A DNA stretch of 5,124 nucleotides, from positions 1 to 5,124 of the forward strand of contig CAJBIS010000354.1 in NCBI GenBank assembly GCA_903953195.1, in the 5' to 3' direction. The stretch comes from an uncultured Actinomycetes bacterium. GTDB lineage: Bacteria > Actinomycetota > Acidimicrobiia > Acidimicrobiales > Microtrichaceae. The notes under the pieces are model-generated. The model worked only from the letters and a program-made list of their open reading frames with translations. It ran no database searches and had not been told where the DNA came from. Both the position numbers and the translations under genes were made by a program. Of this stretch, positions 1 through 5,124 are shown piece by piece (position 1 is the stretch's first letter; each line of letters opens with the position of its first letter).

Positions 1-478
1 ACAGGTGCGGTCCGGGTCGCTCACCCAGGAGCGCCAGGGCCTCGATCAGCTGGGCGCGCGCCTCGCGCCGGTTGTTCTGCAGGTGGGTCGCTGCGACCGT
101 GATCTCGACGGTTTCGTCGGACCGAGTGCCGGGTTCGACCACGACGCGGGCCAGGATCACCGCACGCGGCTCGCCCTCGCCGGTGAGCGGAACGACGTCC
201 ACGTCGTCGATCGAACCACGGACCACCAGTCCGATGCCGTAGCTTCCGCCGTCGAGTTCGACGGTGCGGGCGAAGTGACCCGTCCGGCCCGGCGCGGCAT
301 CACGACACACCGCGAACAGGTCGTGGTGATCGGAGCGCGGCACGTCGATGTCGATCTCCTGCAGCGCGAGCACATCGGCGTCCAGCGCGGCGACGACGGC
401 GGCGATGCCATCGGGGTCGGTGACGTCGGAACCCATCGGCGCCCCACGGTGCAGATTGAACGTCACGGCGCGGAACAC
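1..478 (-). CDS. Endonuclease/exonuclease/phosphatase (EEP) family protein, N-terminal part, cut by the left window edge
   Basis: Reading the minus strand from a GTG at 478 gives 159 uninterrupted codons to the window edge, so the C-terminus is missing. The protein opens with TFNLHRG (residues 6-12; Asn8 is the usual metal-site Asn). It continues with LALQEID (37-43; Glu41 is the expected Mg2+ ligand), YGIGLVVRG (80-88), EPRAVILARV (103-112) and ATHLQNNRREARAQL (130-144). This motif order is that of the EEP fold (DNase I/AP endonuclease/sphingomyelinase/inositol-phosphatase superfamily), in which a divalent metal cleaves a phosphodiester or phosphomonoester. The substrate cannot be assigned: the GD-N and C-terminal S-DH motifs would lie outside the window. 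No signal peptide is seen, so a cytoplasmic location is likely. The GTG at 478 is preferred because a GAGG (487-490 on the minus strand) lies 8 nt upstream; a second GTG at 466 is possible. The gene is divergent from the subtilase gene. Confidence 0.82.
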   Translation of the reverse strand, partial: MFRAVTFNLHRGAPMGSDVTDPDGIAAVVAALDADVLALQEIDIDVPRSDHHDLFAVCRDAAPGRTGHFARTVELDGGSYGIGLVVRGSIDDVDVVPLTGEGEPRAVILARVVVEPGTRSDETVEITVAATHLQNNRREARAQLIEALALLGERPGPHL

Positions 479-593
479 CCGGCCAGCCTCGCACTCCGGA
501 CCGCTCGCCGTGAGGTTTCCCCTCGCCCACCCACGGAGCGTGAGTTCGACAGCTTTTGCTACGGGTTCGGACCCGCCGCGCCGATACCCGAAC
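479..593. other. Divergent intergenic region between the EEP gene and the subtilase gene
   Basis: These 115 bp must carry the promoters for both flanking genes. No convincing -35/-10 pair is visible on either strand. For the plus-strand protease the only weak candidates are TTGCTA (556-561) and GATACC (583-588), with a poor 21-bp spacing. GATACC ends 5 nt before the GTG and could fit a leaderless start. There is a small perfect inverted repeat, CGGGT-TCGG-ACCCG (562-575), and an alternative, more widely spaced pair, GTTCGG (565-570) with CCGAAC (588-593). Either could be a regulator site or chance in GC-rich DNA. Confidence 0.4.
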
Positions 594-2174
594 GTGCGCA
601 ACAAGACGGTGACCACGGTGGCCCTGAGCCTCACCCTCCTGATGGGGTCCGCCGGTGCCGCACTCCCCGCCGCGGCCGCCACCCCGGACGAGCCCGTCAC
701 GATCGCACTCGACACGCCGGGTCGCCTCGACAGCGTCACCGATGTGCGGGCACTCGCCGCCGACACCGCCGGCGACCCCGGCGTCCGCGTGGGCGTCGTC
801 ATCGACACGAACGGCAGCGCTCCGGGCGGGATCAGCGTCGAGCACATCGCCACGCCCAGCACCGAGGTCAGTGCCCTCACCGACCGGATCGACGGACTCG
901 CCGGCGTCGTGTCCGCGACCGTCGACGTGCCGGTCCAGTTGCTCGCCGACCCCCAGTCCTCCCAGCAGTACGCCCCTGCCCGCATCCAGAGCACCGCGCT
1001 GGCCGCCGGTCTCGACGGACTCGGCACGACCGTGGCCGTCATCGACTCGGGCGTGCTGGCCACCCAGCCGGACCTGGCGACACCGCTGCGCAACGGCACG
1101 CCCCGAGTGCTCGCCGGCACCAGCTTCCTGTGGGGCAGCGCCGAGAACCGCACGCCGGGGAACGTCGATCCTCACGGGCACGGCACCCACGTGGCCGGCA
1201 TCGTCTCGGCTGCACGCGACAACGGCATCGGCGGCAGCGGCGTCGCACCCGGCGCCCGCATCCTCCCGGTCCGCGTGCTCGCCGCCAGCGGCTCCGGCTA
1301 CTCGAGCGACGTCGCCGCCGGCATCCTCTGGGCCCATCAGCAGGGTGCGGACGTGATCAACATGTCGCTCGGCGCACCCGGCGGCGAGTTCCCCGCCGAC
1401 GTCGACCGAGCCATCCAGACCGCCACCACCGACACCTCACGCGGCAAGCCGCCGACGGTCGTGGTCGCCGCCGCCGGGAACAACGGGGCGATGGGCGATC
1501 CGAGCTGGCCCGGCCGGCATCCGCGGGCCATCGCGGTCGCCGCCACCGACTCGCTCGACCGCATCGCCACGTTCTCCACCCGCGGCAACTACGTGTCGGT
1601 GGCCGCCCCGGGCGCCGGCATCTACTCCACCTGCATCACGGGCAAGCAGTGCTCCATGAGCGGCACGTCGATGGCCTCACCGATGGTCGCGGCCGCCTCG
1701 GCGATCCTGCGCCAGCAGGATCCGACCCGGACCCCCGACACGATCCGGGCGCTGCTCGAGCAGAGCGCCACCGACCTGGGTGCGCCCGGCAAGGACGTCG
1801 AGTACGGAGCCGGTCGCATCAACCTGGCCGCAGCGACCGCCACGACCGTCACCACGCCGGTGCCGACGCCCCCGGCGCCCAAGCCGGCGGCACGGGTCCC
1901 GGTGATGCTCACCGGCAACGTCGACACCGCCGTGCTCGACCGGCGTCGGTTCACCTTCGGCGGTCAGGTGCAGGACCCCGATGCGGCGCCCGTGGTGATC
2001 GTGCGTGACGCCGTCGCCGGCCGCCTGGCGACCACTCGGGTCGCCGGCGCCAACGGTCGCTGGCAGAGCGTGTCCGACCTGGAGCCCGGGTCGCACGTGA
2101 TCTGCGCGACGGGGCTCGACCAGCCCACCGGCACCGAGACGATGCTCGGCTGCCAGCAGCTCGTCGTGAAGTGA
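594..2174 (+). CDS. Secreted S8 (subtilisin-like) serine protease with propeptide and C-terminal accessory domain
   Basis: A 526-aa extracellular endopeptidase precursor. Residues 1-29 form a signal peptide: a basic start with Arg2 and Lys5, a hydrophobic core VALSLTLLMG, then a small-residue stretch ending near AAAA/TPDEP. Residues about 30-125 look like an I9-type propeptide that would fold and inhibit the enzyme. The catalytic domain follows with all signature motifs: AVIDSGV (Asp151), HGHGTHVAGI (His196), AAAGNNG (oxyanion-hole Asn296) and GTSMASP (Ser359). A Pro/Ala/Thr linker (about 420-436) leads to a roughly 90-residue, probably beta-rich C-terminal domain of unknown role. Cys347/Cys353 in the catalytic domain and Cys504/Cys520 in the tail could each form a disulfide, which suits export. 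Start choice: GTG at 594 gives a normal signal-peptide N-region. The upstream in-frame GTG at 540 would add 18 residues, and its GGAG lies only 1 nt away. No Shine-Dalgarno precedes 594, so a leaderless mRNA is possible. The gene converges on the FMN-protein gene. Activity is secure; substrate is unknown. Confidence 0.93.
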   Translation: MRNKTVTTVALSLTLLMGSAGAALPAAAATPDEPVTIALDTPGRLDSVTDVRALAADTAGDPGVRVGVVIDTNGSAPGGISVEHIATPSTEVSALTDRIDGLAGVVSATVDVPVQLLADPQSSQQYAPARIQSTALAAGLDGLGTTVAVIDSGVLATQPDLATPLRNGTPRVLAGTSFLWGSAENRTPGNVDPHGHGTHVAGIVSAARDNGIGGSGVAPGARILPVRVLAASGSGYSSDVAAGILWAHQQGADVINMSLGAPGGEFPADVDRAIQTATTDTSRGKPPTVVVAAAGNNGAMGDPSWPGRHPRAIAVAATDSLDRIATFSTRGNYVSVAAPGAGIYSTCITGKQCSMSGTSMASPMVAAASAILRQQDPTRTPDTIRALLEQSATDLGAPGKDVEYGAGRINLAAATATTVTTPVPTPPAPKPAARVPVMLTGNVDTAVLDRRRFTFGGQVQDPDAAPVVIVRDAVAGRLATTRVAGANGRWQSVSDLEPGSHVICATGLDQPTGTETMLGCQQLVVK

Positions 2175-2200
2175 CGCCGGCGTGACCTGACCCGCCGGCG
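2175..2200. terminator. GC-rich hairpin between convergent genes, candidate bidirectional terminator
   Basis: CGCCGGCG at 2175-2182 is repeated at 2193-2200. The 8-mer is its own reverse complement, so the two copies form a perfect 8-bp, all-G/C stem around a 10-nt loop (TGACCTGACC). It begins directly after the protease stop codon (2172-2174) and ends 7 bp before the stop of the oppositely oriented flavoprotein gene. There is no T-tract on either side, so it is not a classical intrinsic terminator. Stem-only terminators of this kind are often proposed for high-GC actinobacteria. The position supports termination from both directions; the function is inferred. Confidence 0.5.
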
Positions 2201-2207
2201 GCGTCGC

Positions 2208-3335
2208 TCAGCTGCCCGCAGCGGCGGCGTTGAGCGACTCCAGGCGTGCGGTGGCCTCGAGGTACTCCTCGACCATCTCCATGATGACGTCCTTGGTGCG
2301 ACGCACCTTGTTCATCGACCCGACGATCTGACCGACCGGGTTGAAGTTCACGTCCTTGGCCTGCTCGGGGTACTGGTGGCCGCGGGCGACGGCCTCGCCG
2401 GTCACCATGAACTGGAGCGGCATCCCGAGCGGCTGGGGGTTCTCCGGGTTCTCCCAGGCGTCGGTCCAGTCGTTGCGCAGCATGCGGCACGGCTTACCGG
2501 TCCAGCTGCGCGACCGAACGGTGTCGCGGCTGGTGGCGTCGAGGTAGCTCTGCATCTGCGCCGGCGGGATGTCCGCCTCCTCGACCGTCAGCCACAGCGA
2601 ACCGGTCCACACACCCTCGGCACCCATGGCGAGCGCCGCGGCCATCTGCCGGCCGGTGCCGATGCCACCGGCGGCGAGCACCGGCGTCGGTGCCACGGCG
2701 TCGATCACCTGCGGCCACAGCACCATCGATCCGACGTCGCCGGTGTGCCCGCCACCTTCGGTGCCCTGGGCGATGATGATGTCGACACCGGCGTTCTGAT
2801 GGCGAACCGCCTGGGCCGGGGCGCCACACAGTGCGGCGATCTTGCGCCCCGACTCGTGGATCCGTTCGATCACCTCGGCGGGCGGGGTGCCGAGCGCGTT
2901 GGCGATGAGCCGCACCTTGTCGTGACGGAGCGCCTCGTCGATCAACGGCGACGCGGTCGCCTCGGTCCACCCGAGCAGCGCCGGGGCGATCTGGTCGTCG
3001 GGGAGGTCCGGCACGCCGTGGTCGGCGAGCAGCTGACGGGCGAACTCGCGATGCTCCTCCGGGATCATCGTCGCGAGTTCGGCCTCGAGCTTGGCCGGGT
3101 CCATCTCGCCCATGCCCTCGTACTTGCCCGGAATGACCACGTCGACGCCGTACGGCTTGTCGCAGTGCTCGTCGAGCCACTCGAGCTCGACGGCGAGCTG
3201 CTCGGCGGTGAAGCCGACCGCGCCGAGCAGGCCCATGCCGCCGGCGTTCGACACCGCGGCGACGACGTCGCGACAGTGGGTGAAGGCGAAGATCGGGAAC
3301 TCGATGCCGAGGTCGTCACAGAGCTTGGTACGCAC
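2208..3335 (-). CDS. Nitronate monooxygenase-like FMN-dependent enzyme (2-nitropropane dioxygenase family)
   Basis: A 375-aa cytoplasmic TIM-barrel flavoprotein. Visible family motifs are AGGMGLLGAVG (31-41), the FMN-phosphate/active-site block AQGTEGGGHTGDVGSM (189-204, with the family's putative catalytic base His197) and AAGGIGTGRQMAAALAMGA (221-239), followed by GVWTGSLWL. Characterised members oxidise alkyl nitronates such as propionate 3-nitronate to carbonyl compounds with FMN and O2. Relatives in actinobacterial lipid and steroid catabolism are instead reductases or dehydrogenases on CoA esters. Two features are atypical. The usual N-terminal Q-A-P-M motif is replaced by FPIFAFTHCRD (13-23), and residues about 70-140 form an extra charged, helix-rich segment that makes the protein longer than the roughly 320-350 residues common in the family. 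The GTG start is fixed by a good AGGAGA 5 nt upstream. The gene lies 70 bp downstream of a P450 gene on the same strand, probably in one operon. Family membership is firm; the exact reaction is open. Confidence 0.88.
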   Translation of the reverse strand: MRTKLCDDLGIEFPIFAFTHCRDVVAAVSNAGGMGLLGAVGFTAEQLAVELEWLDEHCDKPYGVDVVIPGKYEGMGEMDPAKLEAELATMIPEEHREFARQLLADHGVPDLPDDQIAPALLGWTEATASPLIDEALRHDKVRLIANALGTPPAEVIERIHESGRKIAALCGAPAQAVRHQNAGVDIIIAQGTEGGGHTGDVGSMVLWPQVIDAVAPTPVLAAGGIGTGRQMAAALAMGAEGVWTGSLWLTVEEADIPPAQMQSYLDATSRDTVRSRSWTGKPCRMLRNDWTDAWENPENPQPLGMPLQFMVTGEAVARGHQYPEQAKDVNFNPVGQIVGSMNKVRRTKDVIMEMVEEYLEATARLESLNAAAAGS

Positions 3336-3340
3336 GGTTG

Positions 3341-3346
3341 TCTCCT
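3341..3346 (-). promoter_or_regulatory. Shine-Dalgarno site of the FMN enzyme gene
   Basis: On the minus strand AGGAGA ends 5 nt before the GTG at 3335-3333, giving near-ideal spacing. It fixes the GTG as the start. It also contrasts with both P450 genes, which lack a recognisable ribosome binding site; this fits the FMN gene being a downstream, internally translated cistron of the P450 mRNA. Confidence 0.75.
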
Positions 3347-3400
3347 GGTGGTTCTGGTCGTGTCGGGGTTGACGTGATCGGGTTGCTGGTGAGCACGGGT

Positions 3401-3414
3401 CCGGTTCAGACCGG
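3401..3414. repeat. Small perfect hairpin enclosing the P450 stop codon
   Basis: CCGGT (3401-3405) and ACCGG (3410-3414) are perfect inverted arms around a 4-nt loop that contains the TGA stop of the minus-strand P450 (3408-3406). The rest of the 70-bp gap to the FMN gene (3336-3400) shows no promoter-like pair. A 5-bp stem is too short to be a strong terminator, so read-through into the FMN gene is still expected. It may be chance. Confidence 0.35.
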
Positions 3415-4665
3415 CGCGGGCACCGGGTGCTTGCGGGCGCCGGGGGTGAACGTGACCGGCAGGCGCTTCACGCCACCGATGAAGTTCGACCGCAGCATCT
3501 CGGCCGGTCCGGCCGCCGTGAGGTCGGGCATGCGGGACAGGATCTCGCGGAAGATGATCTCGAGCTCGATCTTCGCCAGGTTCGCACCCAGGCAGTAGTG
3601 CGCGCCGCCGCCACCGAACGCGACGTGCTCGTTCGGGGTGCGCTCGATGTCGAAGGTGAACGGCTCGGGGAACACCTCTTCGTCGCGGTTCGCCGAGATG
3701 TGCCAGATGAGCACCTTGTCGCCGGCCGCGATCTTCTGGCCACGGATCTCGGTGTCGACCGTCGCGGTCCGACGGAACTGCAGCACGGGGGTCGCCCACC
3801 GCAGCACCTCGTCGATGGCGCCGGACAGGTAGGCGTCGTCGTCGAGGTTGGCCACCAGGCGCGCCATCTGGTCCGGGTTGCGGAGCAGCGCGTCCATGCC
3901 CGACGCCGTGGCGTTCCGGGTCGTCTCGTTCCCGGCGACCGTCAGCAGCAGCATGAACATGTCGAACTCGAGTTCGCTCAGCTGCTCGCCCTCGATCTCG
4001 GCGTTGATGAGCGTCGTGACGATGTCGTCGCGCGGGTCCTCGCGGCGGGCGGCGGCGAGCTGGTTCGCATAGGCGAACACCTCGGCCGCAGCGGTCGTCG
4101 CCGCCTCGGTGTTGCTGAGGTCCGAGTTGAAGTCGGCGTCCTGCGCTCCGATCATCGTGTTCGACCAGTCGAACATGAGGCGGCGGTCCTCCTGCGGGAC
4201 GCCCATGATCTCGGCGATGGCCTGCAGCGGCAGCTCAGCGGCCAGATCGCCCACGAACTCACAGCTCCCCGTCTCGATCACCTCGTCGACGATGAGCTCG
4301 GCGCGGTAGCTCAGGTGGGCCTCGATCAGCCCGATCATGCGCGGCGTGAAGCCCTTGTTGACGAGACGGCGGTAGCGGGTGTGCTTGGGCGGATCGGTGT
4401 CGACGAGCATGACGCCGCGGGTGTCGAAGTCGCCGGCCTCGGACATGTCCATGCGCTGGGTGCCGCCGACCTCACTCGAGAACACGGTGGTGTCACGGTT
4501 CACCATCTGCAGGTCGGCGTGCTTCGTCACCGACCAGAACCCGGTGCCGTCCGGTTCGTCGGTCCAGTGAACCGGCTGTTCGCGACGGAGCACCTCGAAC
4601 ATCTGGTGGTGTTCGCCGGTGACGAACCGGTCCAGGTCGAGCAGATCGATGTCGTTGAGGTCCAT
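3406..4665 (-). CDS. Cytochrome P450, complete, soluble bacterial type (CYP125/CYP142/CYP124-like)
   Basis: A 419-aa haem-thiolate monooxygenase, normal length for a soluble bacterial class I P450 that takes electrons from a ferredoxin and its reductase; neither partner is encoded in this window. All signatures are present: C-helix PPKHTRYRR (92-100; His95-x3-Arg99 contacts haem propionates), RGFTPR-like NKGFTPRM (103-110), I-helix oxygen-activation motif AGNETT (244-249, acid Glu247 and Thr248), K-helix ExxR EVLR (286-289), QFRRTAT (296-302) and the haem loop FGGGGAHYCLG (350-360, axial Cys358). The LRWATPV-QFRRTAT stretch and the haem loop resemble actinobacterial P450s that hydroxylate sterol side chains or long-chain lipids; this family placement is by recall of motifs, not by search. 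There is no signal or membrane anchor. The ATG has no Shine-Dalgarno and sits 6 nt after a -10-like TAGAGT, so a leaderless mRNA is likely. The gene is divergent from a second P450 and upstream of the FMN enzyme gene. Confidence 0.95.
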   Translation of the reverse strand: MDLNDIDLLDLDRFVTGEHHQMFEVLRREQPVHWTDEPDGTGFWSVTKHADLQMVNRDTTVFSSEVGGTQRMDMSEAGDFDTRGVMLVDTDPPKHTRYRRLVNKGFTPRMIGLIEAHLSYRAELIVDEVIETGSCEFVGDLAAELPLQAIAEIMGVPQEDRRLMFDWSNTMIGAQDADFNSDLSNTEAATTAAAEVFAYANQLAAARREDPRDDIVTTLINAEIEGEQLSELEFDMFMLLLTVAGNETTRNATASGMDALLRNPDQMARLVANLDDDAYLSGAIDEVLRWATPVLQFRRTATVDTEIRGQKIAAGDKVLIWHISANRDEEVFPEPFTFDIERTPNEHVAFGGGGAHYCLGANLAKIELEIIFREILSRMPDLTAAGPAEMLRSNFIGGVKRLPVTFTPGARKHPVPAPV

Positions 4666-4671
4666 GCGGGG

Positions 4672-4700
4672 ACTCTACGGCTCATTGAACGAACGTTCAA
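4672..4700 (-). promoter_or_regulatory. Candidate promoter of the minus-strand P450-FMN enzyme operon
   Basis: On the minus strand TTGAAC (4700-4695; four of six matches to TTGACA) is followed by a 17-bp spacer and TAGAGT (4677-4672; four of six matches to TATAAT, and TANNNT as in actinobacteria). Six bases then precede the ATG at 4665, so transcription would start at or next to the start codon, giving a leaderless mRNA. The -35 box lies inside one arm of the palindrome. Confidence 0.6.
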
Positions 4701-4701
4701 T
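4684..4701. promoter_or_regulatory. 18-bp palindromic operator shared by the two divergent P450 genes
   Basis: ATTGAACG-AA-CGTTCAAT has perfect 8-bp inverted arms with a 2-bp spacer. It is placed almost midway between the two ATGs (27.5 and 28.5 bp from its centre). Size and symmetry are typical of a dimeric helix-turn-helix regulator site, most often TetR family in such actinobacterial loci. It covers both candidate -35 boxes, so occupancy would block both promoters. It does not match the recalled KstR pattern (TnnAACnnGTTnnA), because its outer AAC and GTT are 4 bp apart. The regulator gene is not in the window. Confidence 0.75.
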
Positions 4702-4713
4702 CAGGGGTACGGT
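4685..4713 (+). promoter_or_regulatory. Candidate promoter of the plus-strand P450
   Basis: TTGAAC (4685-4690), a 17-bp spacer and TACGGT (4708-4713, TANNNT type) lie 7 bp before the ATG at 4721. AGGGG at 4703-4707 is 13 nt from the ATG, too far for a normal ribosome binding site, so a leaderless transcript is the simpler reading. Relative to the palindrome centre, its boxes are the exact mirror image of the minus-strand promoter boxes. Confidence 0.6.
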
Positions 4714-4720
4714 CACCCTC

Positions 4721-5124
4721 ATGGACCTGAACACCGTCAACTTCTGTGATCCACACACCTTCGACGACGCGTGGGCCACGTACGCCGCACTCCGCGAGCT
4801 CGACCACCTGCACCTCGACGCCGCCAACGACCTCTACGTCACGGCCCGTCACGAGGACGTCTTCCACATCTCGCGCGATCCCGAGCTGTACTGCTCCAAG
4901 TTCGGTGTGCGCCCGCTCATCGCCGGCGACATGTCGATCATCACCCTCGACGGCGAGGAGCACATCCGCCAGCGGCGCCTGATCAACCAGGGGTTCACAC
5001 CGCGACGGGTGCGCGAGCTCATCCCCCACGTGCGCCAGCTGAGCAACGAGGTCATCGACCAGATCGCCGACAAGGGCGAGGTCGACTTCGTCGACGAGTT
5101 CGCGGTCCACGTGCCGCTCATCAT
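4721..5124 (+). CDS. Second cytochrome P450, N-terminal third, cut by the right window edge
   Basis: From the ATG at 4721 the frame is open for 134 codons to the edge; about two thirds of a roughly 400-aa P450 is missing, including the I-helix, ExxR and haem-Cys motifs. Assignment rests on the N-terminal half pattern: an A-helix/beta-1 region with LYVTARHEDVFHISRDPELY (38-57), then the C-helix block LDGEEHIRQRRLINQGFTPR (76-95). That block aligns position by position with the corresponding block of the neighbouring P450, with His81-x3-Arg85 as the haem-propionate pair. A D-helix-like VRQLSNEVIDQIADKGEVDF (104-123) follows. It begins MDLN, exactly like the divergent P450, suggesting a distant duplication, although the remaining sequence differs a great deal. 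It is probably a soluble monooxygenase controlled together with its neighbour through the shared palindrome. The P450 call is strong; subfamily and substrate are unknown. Confidence 0.87.
   Translation, partial: MDLNTVNFCDPHTFDDAWATYAALRELDHLHLDAANDLYVTARHEDVFHISRDPELYCSKFGVRPLIAGDMSIITLDGEEHIRQRRLINQGFTPRRVRELIPHVRQLSNEVIDQIADKGEVDFVDEFAVHVPLI

Noticed and set aside
300..1337. A 345-codon minus-strand open frame antisense to the subtilase
   Set aside because: It overlaps the well-supported subtilase and the true EEP frame, and its Gly/Arg/Ala/Val-rich product has no motifs.
5..2008. A 667-codon open frame on the plus strand spanning the EEP gene and most of the subtilase gene
   Set aside because: Its product is an Arg/His/Gly-rich string with no family motifs, out of frame with the subtilase. 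It is the usual stop-poor shadow frame of high-GC DNA.
2376..3377. A 333-codon plus-strand open frame antisense to the FMN enzyme
   Set aside because: It mirrors a clearly coding minus-strand frame and shows only compositionally biased sequence.
3336..3405. Separate promoter for the FMN enzyme gene
   Set aside because: No -35/-10 pair with reasonable spacing is visible in the 70-bp gap, so co-transcription with the P450 is simpler.
4684..4701. KstR or KstR2 cholesterol-regulon operator
   Set aside because: As I recall the consensus patterns, the half-site spacing (TnnAACnnGTTnnA, or the CAAG/CTTG core) does not fit. The palindrome is better left as a site for an unidentified regulator.
3427..4749. 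A 440-codon plus-strand open frame antisense to the complete P450
   Set aside because: The opposite strand encodes a P450 with every signature motif. The antisense product is Val/Gly/Arg/His-rich, lacks recognisable domains and runs through the promoter region.
4697..5110. A 137-codon minus-strand open frame under the second P450
   Set aside because: The plus-strand frame from 4721 encodes the P450 C-helix motif and has its own promoter. The minus-strand frame is its acidic, Val/Asp-rich complement.

Overview
The window looks like chromosomal DNA from a high-GC actinobacterium. GTG starts, overwhelmingly G/C third positions, long antisense open frames and apparently leaderless starts all fit. 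The mix of cytochrome P450s, a nitronate-monooxygenase-like flavoprotein and a secreted subtilase would suit Acidimicrobiia (Ilumatobacter/Iamia-like) or a mycobacteria-like group. That placement is inference; there is no rRNA or tRNA here to anchor it.

Layout, left to right: (1) positions 1-478, minus strand: N-terminal 159 codons of an endonuclease/exonuclease/phosphatase (EEP) family protein that runs off the left edge. (2) 479-593: a 115-bp divergent intergenic region. (3) 594-2174, plus strand: a secreted S8 subtilisin-like serine protease with signal peptide, propeptide, catalytic domain, Pro-rich linker and a small C-terminal domain. (4) 2175-2207: a 33-bp convergent gap filled by a GC-rich hairpin. 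(5) 2208-3335, minus strand: a 375-aa nitronate monooxygenase-like FMN protein. (6) 3406-4665, minus strand: a complete 419-aa cytochrome P450, probably co-transcribed with gene 5. (7) 4666-4720: a 55-bp divergent control region. (8) 4721 to the right edge, plus strand: the first 134 codons of a second cytochrome P450.

The functional core is the right half: two divergent P450 genes plus an FMN-dependent enzyme downstream of one of them. This arrangement suggests oxidative catabolism of a lipid, sterol-like or other hydrophobic substrate, but the substrate cannot be read from the sequence. The most striking element is the 55-bp region between the P450s. It holds an 18-bp inverted repeat (8-bp arms, 2-bp spacer). 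On each strand a TTGAAC -35-like box inside the repeat is followed, after exactly 17 bp, by a TANNNT -10-like box lying 6-7 bp before an ATG. The two promoter candidates are exact mirror images around the centre of the repeat and physically interleave. One dimeric repressor (TetR-type is the natural guess) could therefore silence both P450 operons, and both mRNAs would probably be leaderless.

The left half (EEP protein and subtilase) has no evident functional link to the P450 cluster. I see no mobile element, CRISPR array, RNA gene or broken gene. The window is a well-organised metabolic locus rather than a clearly new biological system.
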